A DNA stretch of 64,000 nt from Burkholderiaceae bacterium (GCA_018780645.1 JADMJJ010000018.1:1-64000), one strand, 5' to 3'. Counted from the stretch's first letter, positions 44,357-53,311 are shown. Made by a program: numbers and translations. The notes: generated from the sequence alone by a model not told the origin.

Positions 44357-45472
44357 CTACGTAAGCGTGCGGTGGGCCGACTGATGGACCCGTGTGAGCA
44401 GCAAGGTCAGCAGCACCAGCAGGGCCGCAGCGCCGCCGGTGTGGGCCACGGCGGCCAGCAGCGGCCAGCCGAGCACGACATTGGAAAGACCCGACATCAG
44501 CTGCCACAGCGCGACCAGGGCCAGGCGCAGGGCCCAGGGCTTCAGCTCCGCGCTGCGCGACAGCTGCAGCGCCCAGGCCAGGGCGATCAGGCCCGTCAGC
44601 ACCACAGCCGCGCCGAGGCGGTGGGTCAGGTGGATGGCGGTCAGCGCGGCAAAGGGCAGCCAGCCGCCGTCCTTGCCGACACCGAGCTCGCGCCACAGCG
44701 CAAAGCCATGCTCGAAGTCGGTCTCGGGCCACCAACGGCCCTGGCAGGTCGGGAAGTCGGTGCAGGCCAGCACCGCGTAGTTGGTGCTGACCCAGGCGCC
44801 CAGCGCCACCTGGATCAAGCTCAAAGCCAGCATCGCCCAGACGGCACGGCGCAGGCCCCGGGCCATCAGCAGGGGCTTGGGCTCATAGGCCTGGGCCTGC
44901 ACGGCCAGCAGCATCAGCAACAGCATGCCGCCCAGCAAATGCAGCGTGACGATGGCAGGGAACAGCTTCATCGTCACCGTCAGCGCGCCGAAGGCGCCCT
45001 GCACGCAGACCCAGACCAGGGTGGCGGTGGACCACCAGGGCGAAAGCAATGCGCCGGAGCTTGCGCGCAGCCGCCATGTCATCGCGCACAGGGCCAGCAG
45101 CAGCACGCCGACGGCGGTGGCCAGATATCGGTGGATCATCTCCACCCAGGCCTTGCCATGGGTCACCGGGCCGGTCGGCATGGCGGCCTGGGCCGCATCG
45201 ATGTGGACGGTGGCGCCCAGGGGGCTGGCGCTGCCGTAGCAGCCGGGCCAGTCGGGGCAGCCCAGGCCGGAATCGGTCAGCCGTGTGAAGGCGCCGAACA
45301 GCACCAGGTCGAAGGTCAGGAACAGGGTCAGCACTGTCAGTGCGCGCAGGCGCCGCACCGGCGTGGCACCGCGCTGGCGCAAATGCAGCCACAGCAGAGG
45401 CCCCGCGGCCAGCAGCAGGCCCAGGGCGGCCAGGCGCAACAGCGGCGAGAGGGCAGAACCGGCTTCCAGCAT
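44357..45472 (-). CDS. ctaA: Heme A synthase (COX15/CtaA)
   Basis: This 371-residue membrane protein converts heme O to heme A. Typical pieces are FGAFTRLTDSGLGCPDWPGC, KAWVEMIHRYLATAVGVLLL with a heme-ligand His, LLGGMLLLMLLAVQ and IHLTHRLGAAVVLTGLIALA with another His pair. The CxxCPDWPGC-type cysteine region is usual for the two-halved COX15 form. It sits between a thioredoxin-like gene and ctaB, 4 bases after the former. Confidence 0.94.
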   Translation of the reverse strand: MLEAGSALSPLLRLAALGLLLAAGPLLWLHLRQRGATPVRRLRALTVLTLFLTFDLVLFGAFTRLTDSGLGCPDWPGCYGSASPLGATVHIDAAQAAMPTGPVTHGKAWVEMIHRYLATAVGVLLLALCAMTWRLRASSGALLSPWWSTATLVWVCVQGAFGALTVTMKLFPAIVTLHLLGGMLLLMLLAVQAQAYEPKPLLMARGLRRAVWAMLALSLIQVALGAWVSTNYAVLACTDFPTCQGRWWPETDFEHGFALWRELGVGKDGGWLPFAALTAIHLTHRLGAAVVLTGLIALAWALQLSRSAELKPWALRLALVALWQLMSGLSNVVLGWPLLAAVAHTGGAAALLVLLTLLLTRVHQSAHRTLT

Positions 45473-45476
45473 CGCG

Positions 45477-46148
45477 TCAGCGCCCTGCCCGGTCCCAGCT
45501 GGCGGCGGCGCGCAGCAGGCGGTCCAGGTCGCGCTTGACCTTGCCCGGCTCGGCCGCGGCCGGTGTGCGCATCATCCAGTTGCCCATAGGGTCGACGACG
45601 AACAGGTGCTCGTTCAGACCATGGCCGGCGGCCGGCGCCAGCCATGCCTCCAGCGCGGCCTTGGGCACGCGCAGCACGGTGGCATCGGCGCCCTGGTTCA
45701 GGCCCTGCAAGGCGGCAGCAGACACGGGCTCCGTATCCGGAATCAGCCAGACCTTGTCGAGCTTGTCCCGCTCCTTGCCCAACATCTCGCGCAGCTGGCG
45801 CTGCATGAACAACTGCTTGTCGCAGGCCGCGTCGCAGGCCGCGCCCTGCACGGCCACGAGCAGCCACTGGCCCTTCAGCGCGGCGGCCTGAACAGGCTTG
45901 CCTTGAAGGTCCTGCAGCGGCAGGTCCGGCGGCAGGTCCCGCATCGGCGTGATCAGTTCGCTGTAGGCCTGGCCCTTGGGCTGGATGACGAAGAAGGTGA
46001 AGTAGGAGGCGATCACCGGAGCGGCGCAGGCGGCCATGATCAACAGCATGCGTATGCGTCCGCCACGGGTGCTCTCCGGGCTCACCAGCGAGGCCGACGT
46101 CGGCTGGCTGTGCACGGTCATCGAAACAGCTTCAGGGTCGGTGCTCAT
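45477..46148 (-). CDS. Membrane-anchored thioredoxin-like protein of the cytochrome oxidase cluster
   Basis: This 223-residue protein has a single helix near residue 40 (MLLIMAACAAPVIASYFTFF) and a periplasmic part. AVQGAACDAACDKQLFMQRQ resembles an SCO/thioredoxin active site with CDAAC in place of the CxxxC motif. HLFVVDPMGNWMMR fits the later strand of that fold. It is found at this place, between SURF1 and ctaA, in many Burkholderiales. A copper or thiol role in oxidase assembly is likely but not shown. It overlaps SURF1 by 4 bases. Confidence 0.72.
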   Translation of the reverse strand: MSTDPEAVSMTVHSQPTSASLVSPESTRGGRIRMLLIMAACAAPVIASYFTFFVIQPKGQAYSELITPMRDLPPDLPLQDLQGKPVQAAALKGQWLLVAVQGAACDAACDKQLFMQRQLREMLGKERDKLDKVWLIPDTEPVSAAALQGLNQGADATVLRVPKAALEAWLAPAAGHGLNEHLFVVDPMGNWMMRTPAAAEPGKVKRDLDRLLRAAASWDRAGR

Positions 46149-46882
46149 GAAGGGATACGGCCTTTGCGGCGGGGTTGAATGATTTGGAACCAGGCGTACA
46201 GGCCGACCAGCAACGCACTCAGCGCGAACCACTGGAAGGCATAGCCATAGTGCTTGTGGATGTCCACCGCCGGCGCGGGCCATTGGCGCAGCAGCCCGTC
46301 GGCAGCGTCGGCCGGCGTGGGCAGCTGCTGCAACACCAGGGGCCGCAGCGCCAGCCCGGTTTCCCTGGCGTAGTCGCTCAGGTCAACATTTTGCCGGATG
46401 GTTCCGGACTCGGCCGCGCCGAACTGATACAGCCTTGACGGCGTGGGGCCAAGCTTGCCCCGGACCTCGACCTGGCCGGCGGGGGTCTGGAAGCTCGGCA
46501 GCTCGGCGCGCTGCGCCGCATTGCGCGGCGCCCAGCCGCGCAGCACCAGCAGCGGCGTGCCATCGTCGAGCAGCAGCGGCGTCAGCACATAGAAGCCCAC
46601 CCGACCGGCCATCGGCCGGTTATCGAGGAAGACCGTCTTGTCTGCCAGCCAGCGGCCACGCAGGCGCACAAGGCGCTCGTACTGGGCCGGCGCAGCCGCT
46701 GCGTCCAACGCCATTTCTGCGGGCCTGAGCTCGGGCAATTGCGCCCGCTCGTCCAGCCGGGTCTGCATCGCCTGCTTCTGCGCGGCACGGTCCAGCTGCC
46801 AGAAGCCCAGCCTGGCCGTCAGCGCCACCGCCAGCAGGGCCGCCAGCAGCACCACCAGACGGCGCGAGGGAACCGCCGTCAT
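46145..46882 (-). CDS. SURF1 family cytochrome oxidase assembly protein
   Basis: This 245-residue protein has membrane helices at both ends (VVLLAALLAVALTARLGFWQ near the start and YAFQWFALSALLVGLYAWFQ at the end) and a periplasmic middle. Family marks are GFWQLDRAAQKQ, RGRWLADKTVFLDNRPMAGR and VLRGWAPRN. SURF1 helps heme A enter subunit I. The ATG at 46882 is 39 bases from the start of the divergent DUF2909 gene, so their promoters overlap. Confidence 0.93.
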   Translation of the reverse strand: MTAVPSRRLVVLLAALLAVALTARLGFWQLDRAAQKQAMQTRLDERAQLPELRPAEMALDAAAAPAQYERLVRLRGRWLADKTVFLDNRPMAGRVGFYVLTPLLLDDGTPLLVLRGWAPRNAAQRAELPSFQTPAGQVEVRGKLGPTPSRLYQFGAAESGTIRQNVDLSDYARETGLALRPLVLQQLPTPADAADGLLRQWPAPAVDIHKHYGYAFQWFALSALLVGLYAWFQIIQPRRKGRIPS

Positions 46883-46921
46883 ATCGCCCCCGTGCGGCCG
46901 GGGGTGGAATAATCGACCCCC

Positions 46922-47137
46922 ATGAAAATCGTCATCGTGCTCATCCTGGTCGGCATCCTCGTGGCGCTGGCCGCTGCCGGCCTGTTCATGCTCAAGCGCG
47001 GCGGCAAGAACAAGCCGGGCGGCATGGCGCGGGCGCTGGCGTTGCGGGTCGGCCTGTCGGTGGCACTGTTCCTGTTCATTCTGCTGAGCTACAAGCTGGG
47101 ATGGATACAGCCCACCGGCATTCCGGCTGGCCGCTGA
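46922..47137 (+). CDS. DUF2909 twin-transmembrane protein
   Basis: This 71-residue protein has two hydrophobic helices, MKIVIVLILVGILVALAAAG and VALFLFILLSYKLGW, joined by a basic loop (KRGGKNKPGG). Proteins of this type (DUF2909) lie between SURF1 and ctaE in many betaproteobacteria and point the other way. The function is not known. A terminator follows at 47161. Confidence 0.88.
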   Translation: MKIVIVLILVGILVALAAAGLFMLKRGGKNKPGGMARALALRVGLSVALFLFILLSYKLGWIQPTGIPAGR

Positions 47138-47160
47138 AACACCCACCCGTCATCAAGCGA

Positions 47161-47187
47161 AAAAGCGCCGCTGTCAGCGGCGCTTTT
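47161..47187. terminator. Bidirectional hairpin terminator
   Basis: A perfect 12-base stem (AAAAGCGCCGCT and AGCGGCGCTTTT) with a 3-base loop sits between the DUF2909 gene and the end of ctaE. A and T tracts on both sides let it serve both strands. Confidence 0.9.
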
Positions 47188-47224
47188 CTCATGGCGACGG
47201 GCCCATCGGGCCCGCGCAAGAGGC

Positions 47225-48109
47225 TTACATCCAGTAGACGATGATGTACAGGCCGAGCCAGACCACGTCCACGAAGTGCCAATACCAGGCCGCACCTTCG
47301 AAGCCGAAATGGCGCTCGGGGGTGAAGTGGCCCTTTTGCAGGCGCAGGGTGATGAACAGCAGCATCAGCATGCCGACGAACACGTGGAAACCGTGGAAGC
47401 CGGTCAGCATGAAGAAGGTCGAGCCATAGATGCCCGAGCTGAGCTTCAGGTTCAAATCCTTGTAGGCATGAGCGTACTCATAGCCCTGCACGCCCAGGAA
47501 GGTGATACCCAGGAGCACGGTGATCCACATCCAGGCTATCGTCTTGCTACGTTGGCCGGCGATCAGCGCATGGTGCGCGATCGTCAGCGTCACGCCCGAG
47601 GTCAGCAGCAGCGCCGTGTTGATGGTCGGCAGCGGCCAGGGGCCCATGGTCGTGAAGGGTTCGACCACGCCGGCCGGCGAGGCGGTAAAGCCGGCGGCAA
47701 CGCTGGGCCAGATGGCCTTGAAGTCGGGCCACAGCAGCATGTTCTCGATATTGCCAAGATTGGGCACCGAGGACATCCGGGCCCAGCCGAGTGCGCCGAA
47801 GAAGGCGGCGAAGAACATCACTTCCGAGAAGATGAACCAGCTCATGCTCCAGCGGAACGAGACGTCGATGCGGTCGCTGTACAGACCTGTCTCGCTCTCG
47901 TGAATCGCTTCGCCGAACCACTGCTTGAGCACAAAGGCCCACCAGATCAGGCCGGCGCCCAGCGAGTAGGCGCCCCACTGATGGCCGTTGATCCACTGGC
48001 CTGCGCCAAGAATCACCAGCAGCAGGCCAAAAGCGGCCATGACCGGATGCCGTGAAGGCGCGGGCACAAAGTAATACGGCGTTTGGCCAGGTGTTGTCGC
48101 TGCCGACAT
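47225..48109 (-). CDS. ctaE: Cytochrome c oxidase subunit III
   Basis: This 294-residue subunit has seven expected membrane helices. It starts AATTPGQTPYYFVPAPSRHP and contains FSEVMFFAAFFGALGWAR, LLLTSGVTLTIAHHALIAGQ and GFHGFHVFVGMLMLLFITLR, all family marks. It stabilises subunit I and its proton uptake. It lies 35 bases after the DUF2970 gene and ends the ctaC-ctaD-ctaG group. Confidence 0.96.
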   Translation of the reverse strand: MSAATTPGQTPYYFVPAPSRHPVMAAFGLLLVILGAGQWINGHQWGAYSLGAGLIWWAFVLKQWFGEAIHESETGLYSDRIDVSFRWSMSWFIFSEVMFFAAFFGALGWARMSSVPNLGNIENMLLWPDFKAIWPSVAAGFTASPAGVVEPFTTMGPWPLPTINTALLLTSGVTLTIAHHALIAGQRSKTIAWMWITVLLGITFLGVQGYEYAHAYKDLNLKLSSGIYGSTFFMLTGFHGFHVFVGMLMLLFITLRLQKGHFTPERHFGFEGAAWYWHFVDVVWLGLYIIVYWM

Positions 48110-48144
48110 GATTTCTCCTCGAACCTAAGACTTCAAACTGATTG

Positions 48145-48387
48145 TTAGCTGCCGGCGACGCCGCTGCCGATGACCCAATTGACCATCAGCACCAGCGCCA
48201 GCACAAACAGTGCTGCCCCTATCACCCCGGCGATGACCACATGCACCGGGTTGAGCTTGGCAACATCCTCTTCATATCCGGCGCCACGTCGCACGCCAAA
48301 AAAAGACCATGCGACCGCGCGCAGGGTCTGCAAAAACGAGCCCCGGCGTGCCGCGGCCTCCTTCAAATCTTTGCCGGCCTGGCTCAT
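48145..48387 (-). CDS. DUF2970 small membrane protein
   Basis: This 80-residue protein has FLQTLRAVAWSFFGVRRGAG, the DUF2970 signature, and one C-terminal helix (VIAGVIGAALFVLALVLMVN). It is commonly encoded between ctaG and ctaE in Burkholderiales. The role is unknown but probably tied to oxidase assembly or stability. The ATG at 48387 overlaps the ctaG stop by 4 bases. Confidence 0.88.
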   Translation of the reverse strand: MSQAGKDLKEAAARRGSFLQTLRAVAWSFFGVRRGAGYEEDVAKLNPVHVVIAGVIGAALFVLALVLMVNWVIGSGVAGS

Positions 48388-48992
48388 GTGCGCGGCTCCG
48401 CAACGAGCTTGGGCGCCTGGCCCTGCTTCACTCCCTTGCCCGGCACCTCGAAGAAGGTATAGGACAGAGTGATGGTCTTCACATCGCGGGGCAGCTTCGG
48501 GTCCACCACGAATACCACCGGCCACTGCTTCACCTCGCCCGGTTGCAAGGTGTATTCATTGAAGCAGAAGCACTCCAGCTTGTTGAAGTGGGCGGTGGCC
48601 TGCTTCGGTGCATAGCTGGGAATCGCCTGCGCCGACATGACCCGGTCCTGCGTGTTGCGGAACTCGTACATGACGGTGGTCAGCTCGCCCGGGTGCACAT
48701 TCAGCGTGTTCACCGCCGGCTTGAACGACCAGGGACCACGGGCATTGGCATCGAACTCGATGGCGATGCTGCGGCTGTAGTCGATCTGGCTGCTCTGACC
48801 GGTGGCCGTGGACGAGCCTGGCTGGCGCTCGCTGAGCGACAGCACATTGATGCCCAGCGCCGTGCAGATGGCCTTGTACATGGGCACCAGCGCATAGCCG
48901 AAGCCGAACATCAGCGCCGCCACGACGGCGAGCTTGCCCACCATGCGCAGGTTGTCGCCGCGAAGGCCGGAGCTGATGCTGAAGACGCCCAT
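48384..48992 (-). CDS. ctaG: Cytochrome c oxidase assembly protein CtaG (Cox11)
   Basis: This 202-residue protein has one N-terminal helix (MVGKLAVVAALMFGFGYALV) and a periplasmic Cox11 domain. FNKLECFCFNEYTLQPGE carries the CFCF copper-binding pair. Cox11 delivers copper to the CuB centre of subunit I. It lies 5 bases after a 37-codon gene and overlaps the DUF2970 gene. Confidence 0.95.
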   Translation of the reverse strand: MGVFSISSGLRGDNLRMVGKLAVVAALMFGFGYALVPMYKAICTALGINVLSLSERQPGSSTATGQSSQIDYSRSIAIEFDANARGPWSFKPAVNTLNVHPGELTTVMYEFRNTQDRVMSAQAIPSYAPKQATAHFNKLECFCFNEYTLQPGEVKQWPVVFVVDPKLPRDVKTITLSYTFFEVPGKGVKQGQAPKLVAEPRT

Positions 48993-48997
48993 GGATG

Positions 48998-49111
48998 TCA
49001 GAAACCGAGCAAGGCGATCTTGGTCACGAAACCGATGGCGAAGACCGCGGCCACGGAGGCCAGGATCAGGGCCAGACGCATATTGTTCTTGCGTTGCTGT
49101 TCAGTGCTCAT
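48998..49111 (-). CDS. Cytochrome oxidase small assembly protein, 37 residues
   Basis: This very small gene reads MSTEQQRKNNMRLALILASV and ends FVTKIALLGF: a polar N-terminus then one membrane helix. A small gene of this form between ctaD and ctaG is common in Burkholderiales and has been called cytochrome oxidase small assembly protein. The ATG at 49111 and the stop at 48998 fill the gap between ctaD and ctaG almost exactly. Confidence 0.8.
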   Translation of the reverse strand: MSTEQQRKNNMRLALILASVAAVFAIGFVTKIALLGF

Positions 49112-49134
49112 GACGGATGCCTCGCTGTTGATCA

Positions 49135-50775
49135 TCAGCCGATGATCTTGGTTGCCGCCGCGTTCAGCTTGGGCGGGTTCTCAAAGGTGTGGAAGGGCGC
49201 GGGCGAGGGAACTTCCCACTCCAGGCCTTCGGCACCCTTGCCGTCGGGGTCGGTCCAGGGGCGCTGCGGGGCCTTCTCGCCCTTGCCGCGCATCATCGGG
49301 ACGACGACGAACAGGAAGAAGTACACCTGCATCAGGCCGAAGCCGAAGGCGCCCACCGAGGCGATCGCGTTGAAGTCTGTGAACTGCATCGGATAGTCGG
49401 CATAGCGGCGCGGCATGCCCGCCAGTCCCAGGAAGTGCATCGGGAAGAAGGTGATGTTGAAGAACACCAGCGAACCCCAGAAGTGGATCTTGCCGCGGGT
49501 CTCGGAGTACATCACGCCGGTCCACTTCGGGCCCCAGTAGTAGACGCCGGCGAACAGCGCGTACAGGGAACCTGCCACCAGCACATAGTGGAAGTGGGCG
49601 ACGACGTAGTAGGTGTCCTGCAGCTGGATGTCCACCGGGGCCATGGCCAGTATCAGGCCGGTGAAGCCGCCCATCGTGAACACGAAGATGAAGCCCACCG
49701 CGAACAGCATCGGTGTCTCGAAGGTCATCGAGCCGCGCCACATCGTGGCGATCCAGTTGAAGATCTTCACGGCCGTGGGCACCGCAATCAGCATCGTCGC
49801 GTACATGAAGAACAGCTGGCCCGTCACCGGCATGCCGGTGGAGAACATATGGTGGGCCCAGACGATGAAGGACAGGATGGCGATCGAGGCCGTCGCATAG
49901 ACCATCGAGGCGTAGCCGAACAGCTTCTTGCGCGAGAAGGCCGGCACGATCTGACTGACAATGCCGAAGGCCGGCAAGATCATGATGTAGACCTCGGGGT
50001 GACCGAAGAACCAGAAGATGTGCTGGTACATCACCGGGTCGCCACCGCCGGCCGGGCTGAAGAACGAGGTGCCGAAGTGGCGGTCGGTCAGGGTCATCGT
50101 GATCGCGCCTGCGAGCACCGGCATCACGGCGATCAGCAGGTAGGCCGTGATCAGCCAGGTCCAGCAGAACATCGGCATCTTCATCAAGGTCATGCCGGGC
50201 GCGCGCATGTTCAGGATGGTGACGATGATGTTGATCGAGCCCATGATGGACGAGGCGCCCATGATGTGCATCGCGAAGATGCCGGCGTCCATCGACGGAC
50301 CCATCTGCAGGGTCAGCGGGGCGTAGAGCGTCCAGCCGGCGGCGGGAGCGCCACCGGGCATGAAGAAGCTGGCCACCAGCATGAGGGCCGCCGGAATCAG
50401 CAGCCAGAAGCTGAAGTTATTCATGCGCGCGAAGGCCATGTCGGCCGCGCCCACCTGCAGCGGGATCATCCAGTTCGCGAAGCCCACGAAGGCCGGCATG
50501 ATGGCGCCGAACACCATGATCAGGCCGTGCATGGTCGTGAACTGGTTGAACAGTTCCGGATTGAAGAACTGCAGACCCGGCTGGAACAACTCGGCGCGTA
50601 TGCACAGAGCCAGCACGCCGCCGATCATCAGCATCGTGAACGAGAACAGCAGGTACAGCGTACCGATGTCCTTGTGGTTGGTCGCGAAGACCCAGCGGCG
50701 CCAGCCGCTCGGGGCGTGGTGGTCATGATCGTGGTCATGAACGTCGTGACCATGATGGTCAAGCACTGCACTCAT
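49135..50775 (-). CDS. ctaD: Cytochrome c oxidase subunit I
   Basis: This 546-residue heme-copper oxidase catalytic subunit holds heme a and the heme a3-CuB centre. A His-rich N-terminal tail (residues 7 to 20) precedes TNHKDIGTLYLLFSFTMLMI. FWFFGHPEVYIMILPAFGIV has the His-Tyr pair of CuB, and YYVVAHFHYVLVAGSLYALF carries the heme ligands. About 12 helices are expected. It is 29 bases after ctaC. The His-rich tail might bind metal and is often seen in this group. Confidence 0.98.
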   Translation of the reverse strand: MSAVLDHHGHDVHDHDHDHHAPSGWRRWVFATNHKDIGTLYLLFSFTMLMIGGVLALCIRAELFQPGLQFFNPELFNQFTTMHGLIMVFGAIMPAFVGFANWMIPLQVGAADMAFARMNNFSFWLLIPAALMLVASFFMPGGAPAAGWTLYAPLTLQMGPSMDAGIFAMHIMGASSIMGSINIIVTILNMRAPGMTLMKMPMFCWTWLITAYLLIAVMPVLAGAITMTLTDRHFGTSFFSPAGGGDPVMYQHIFWFFGHPEVYIMILPAFGIVSQIVPAFSRKKLFGYASMVYATASIAILSFIVWAHHMFSTGMPVTGQLFFMYATMLIAVPTAVKIFNWIATMWRGSMTFETPMLFAVGFIFVFTMGGFTGLILAMAPVDIQLQDTYYVVAHFHYVLVAGSLYALFAGVYYWGPKWTGVMYSETRGKIHFWGSLVFFNITFFPMHFLGLAGMPRRYADYPMQFTDFNAIASVGAFGFGLMQVYFFLFVVVPMMRGKGEKAPQRPWTDPDGKGAEGLEWEVPSPAPFHTFENPPKLNAAATKIIG

Positions 50776-50804
50776 GTTGTTTCCTTTTCTCGACGTTCAG
50801 ACGG

Positions 50805-51983
50805 TCACTTGCGGGCGGCCAGCACTTCGGCCGGCTGCACACCTTGACCGGTCTTGTTGGACCAGCTGTTCTTGGTGTAGGTGATGACGGCGGCGATCTC
50901 GGTGTCGCTCAGCTGCTTCCAGGCCGGCATCGCGCCGTTGTTTTGGCCGTTCAACAACACGGCAACCTGCTTGAGCTTGTCTTCGTCGAGCACCACCGGC
51001 GAACCGTCCAGCGCCTTGATCGGACCGGCACCCTTGCCGTCGGCCTTGTGGCAGGCTGCGCAGTTGGCCGCATAGACCTTCTCGCCCCGGGCAACCAGGT
51101 CTTCCTGCTTCCAGACCTTGGCAGGATCATCGGCCTTGGCGGCCATTTCCTTCTTCTTGCCGTCGACCCAGGCGGAGTAGTCGGCAGCCGACAGCACCTT
51201 CACGTGGATGGGCATGTAGGCGTGCTCCTTGCCGCAGAGCTCGGCGCACTGGCCGTAGAAGTCACCGGTCTTCTCGGCGCGGAACCAGGTGTCGCGCACG
51301 AAGCCGGGGATGGCATCCTGCTTGACGCCAAAGGCGGGCACCATCCAGGCGTGAATCACGTCATTGGCGGTGGTGATGATGCGCACCTTCTTGCCCACCG
51401 GCACGACCAGGGGGTTGTCCACCTTCAGCAGGTAGTTGTCGCCCTGGGGCTTGCCCTCGTTGGACATTTCACGCTGGGCGGTGTCCAGGGTCGACAGAAA
51501 GCCCAGGCCTTCGCCCTCGCCCTTCAGGTAGTCGTACCCCCACTTCCACTGGTAGCCGGTGGCCTTGATGGTCAGGTCGGCATTGGTGGTGTCCTTCATG
51601 GCGACCACCACCTTGGTGGCCGGCAGGGCCATGAAGATGACGATGATGAAGGGGGTCAGTGTCCAGGCCACCTCGACCTTGACGCTCTCATGGAAGTTCG
51701 CCGGCACCGCGCCCTTGGACTTGCGGTGCTTGAAGATCGAATAGAACATCACGCCGAACACGGCCACAAAGATCACCAGACAGATGATCATCATGAAGTT
51801 GTGAAGCCACATCTGCTCGGTCGCGATCTTGGTCACCGGCGGGTGCAGATCGATCTGATTGACCGCCGGGCCGCCGGGCAGATCGCCCACCGCCAGGGCC
51901 GCATGCGTCGCCAGCGTCGCGCCCAGGGTCACCCCCAGCTGCCCCAGCCTGCGCCCGACTTCAAGTACGTTCATCGTCTTCAT
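50805..51983 (-). CDS. ctaC: Cytochrome c oxidase subunit II with fused cytochrome c domain
   Basis: This 392-residue subunit has a signal sequence and two membrane helices (HNFMMIICLVIFVAVFGVMF; VEVAWTLTPFIIVIFMALPA). The periplasmic CuA domain has YGQCAELCGKEHAYMPIHVK. A C-terminal extra domain has a heme c site, EKVYAANCAACHKADGKGAG. This makes the enzyme caa3-like, so subunit II has its own c-type heme. The ATG at 51983 (MKTMNV) gives a proper signal. It is the first gene of the structural operon. Confidence 0.95.
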   Translation of the reverse strand: MKTMNVLEVGRRLGQLGVTLGATLATHAALAVGDLPGGPAVNQIDLHPPVTKIATEQMWLHNFMMIICLVIFVAVFGVMFYSIFKHRKSKGAVPANFHESVKVEVAWTLTPFIIVIFMALPATKVVVAMKDTTNADLTIKATGYQWKWGYDYLKGEGEGLGFLSTLDTAQREMSNEGKPQGDNYLLKVDNPLVVPVGKKVRIITTANDVIHAWMVPAFGVKQDAIPGFVRDTWFRAEKTGDFYGQCAELCGKEHAYMPIHVKVLSAADYSAWVDGKKKEMAAKADDPAKVWKQEDLVARGEKVYAANCAACHKADGKGAGPIKALDGSPVVLDEDKLKQVAVLLNGQNNGAMPAWKQLSDTEIAAVITYTKNSWSNKTGQGVQPAEVLAARK

Positions 51984-52390
51984 GGTCGTCACTTCTGTTT
52001 CAATTCCAACCCACAGTCCGGCAAGACCCAGCCGGGCTGCACGCCCGCCTCTGGCCATCCCAGCCTCCGTATTCGCTGCCCAAGCCCCACCGAAGTTCGG
52101 GGCGCACATGGCGCCCCGCTTCTCGTCATGGCACTTGGCCCATCCGTAAAGGCCCGGCTTGCCGACGTCGATCCGCAAACCCGCAGCTTGCAATTCCATA
52201 CCTCTGCCCGCATGTACCGATCAGTGCCCGCAACAAGGTCCTGATCCAGCTCAAGCCGGCCCGGCTGCCTGGCCGTTACATTCTCGCCAGCTGAGCCCCG
52301 GCCATTTCGGCAAGTTTGCGATTTTAGCGTACGCGAGCGCACCGACCGCATGCCAATGCGGCGTTTTCGCCGCACGCACCGGGTTTGTGC
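51984..52390. other. Gene-free leader region of the cytochrome oxidase operon
   Basis: No open frame here looks like a protein. A small hairpin (7-base arms TGCGGCG and CGCCGCA around TTTT) lies at 52357-52374, just past the end of the neighbouring methyltransferase gene. The rest, about 350 bases before ctaC, should hold the oxidase promoter. TAAAAT on the minus strand near 52322 is a possible -10 box, without a convincing -35. Confidence 0.5.
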
Positions 52391-53311
52391 TCATGCCGGG
52401 CGCTTTGCGCCCCGTTTCGCCATGGTTCTGAGGCTCTCGGCCGACAGGCTCACCTCCTGCGCCATGCGCAGCCGCGGCGCGGCCTTGAAGGCATGGCCGT
52501 AAATCACCTCCAGGCTCAACCGCAAGCGGCCGTCCGGTCCGGCCAGGGGCAGTAGCGCCTGCTCCAGCCTGGCACGCCAGCGCGGCGTTCGCAGGCCCTC
52601 GAAGCGCAGCGGCGCCGCGTTGCCGCCGAGCAGATGCAGATCCGTCAGCAGGGCCTCGGGCGTGGCCCAGGTCAGGCTGATGCGCTCCTGGTCCATCACC
52701 GGGTCGGCGAAACCGGCCTCGACCATCATGTCGCCGATGTCATGCATGTCCACCCAGTCCTGCAGCGGCGAGCCCCAGCCCATCGCGCGATAGATGGGAC
52801 GCAACTCACGCAGACTGTCCGGGCCCAGGCAGGAAAACATCACGAAACCGTCGACGGCCAGCGCAGCCTGCCAGCGCCGCAGCTGGGCCGGCAGATCGGG
52901 CGCGGCATGAAGCACCATATTGGCCCACAGCATCTGTGCCGCCTCCGGGGCAAGCGCCGGCTCGGCCTGCACCTCGATGGCCGGCGCACGGCCCGTGAGG
53001 CCGGCCCACCAGGAGCGGCGCACCTGTTCGGCACTGCGCAGACGCAAGGCCTCGGTGGGCTCGACCCAGACCTGCTTGGCCTTCGGGTAGGCCTGGCTCA
53101 ACGCCTCGCGGCTGTCGCCAAGAAACCCCCACCAGTTCAGCAGCACGGCAGGCTGCAGCTTGATCACCACCAGGCGTTCGGCCATGCGCCGCGCGATATC
53201 GGCATGCAGCCAGGGGGCTTGCGGCAATGCGGCCAGGCGGCGCAGCTGCCGCGCCACGGCGCGGGGGTCCAGCAGTGGATTGGCGCCATGGCGGGGAGTC
53301 GTATCGATCAT
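52391..53311 (-). CDS. BioC-like methyltransferase
   Basis: This 306-residue protein has the look of the BioC-type group found beside comF in Burkholderiales. RMAERLVVIKLQPAVLLNWW replaces the usual first SAM loop, LWANMVLHAAPDLPAQLRRW matches the motif after the core, and FVMFSCLGPDSLRELR is the late strand. The classic GxGxG SAM loop is not evident, so SAM binding may be altered. A malonyl-ACP methyl ester role in biotin synthesis is possible. The start is 21 bases from the divergent comF start. Confidence 0.68.
   Translation of the reverse strand: MIDTTPRHGANPLLDPRAVARQLRRLAALPQAPWLHADIARRMAERLVVIKLQPAVLLNWWGFLGDSREALSQAYPKAKQVWVEPTEALRLRSAEQVRRSWWAGLTGRAPAIEVQAEPALAPEAAQMLWANMVLHAAPDLPAQLRRWQAALAVDGFVMFSCLGPDSLRELRPIYRAMGWGSPLQDWVDMHDIGDMMVEAGFADPVMDQERISLTWATPEALLTDLHLLGGNAAPLRFEGLRTPRWRARLEQALLPLAGPDGRLRLSLEVIYGHAFKAAPRLRMAQEVSLSAESLRTMAKRGAKRPA

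Noticed and set aside
43454-45538. Open plus-strand frame of nearly 700 codons antisense to ctaB and ctaA
   Set aside because: It is very rich in Gln, His and Gly, a typical shadow of GC-rich membrane genes; ctaB and ctaA on the minus strand are certain.
46883-47146. N-terminal extension of SURF1
   Set aside because: The added residues are antisense to the DUF2909 gene. The normal family start is the ATG at 46882.
49189-50847. 550-codon plus-strand frame antisense to ctaD
   Set aside because: The protein is dominated by His, Glu, Asp and Arg with no fold pattern. It mirrors the codons of ctaD.
51984-52199. 72-codon N-terminal extension of ctaC
   Set aside because: It would place a non-signal, mixed-charge stretch before the clear signal peptide starting at 51983.
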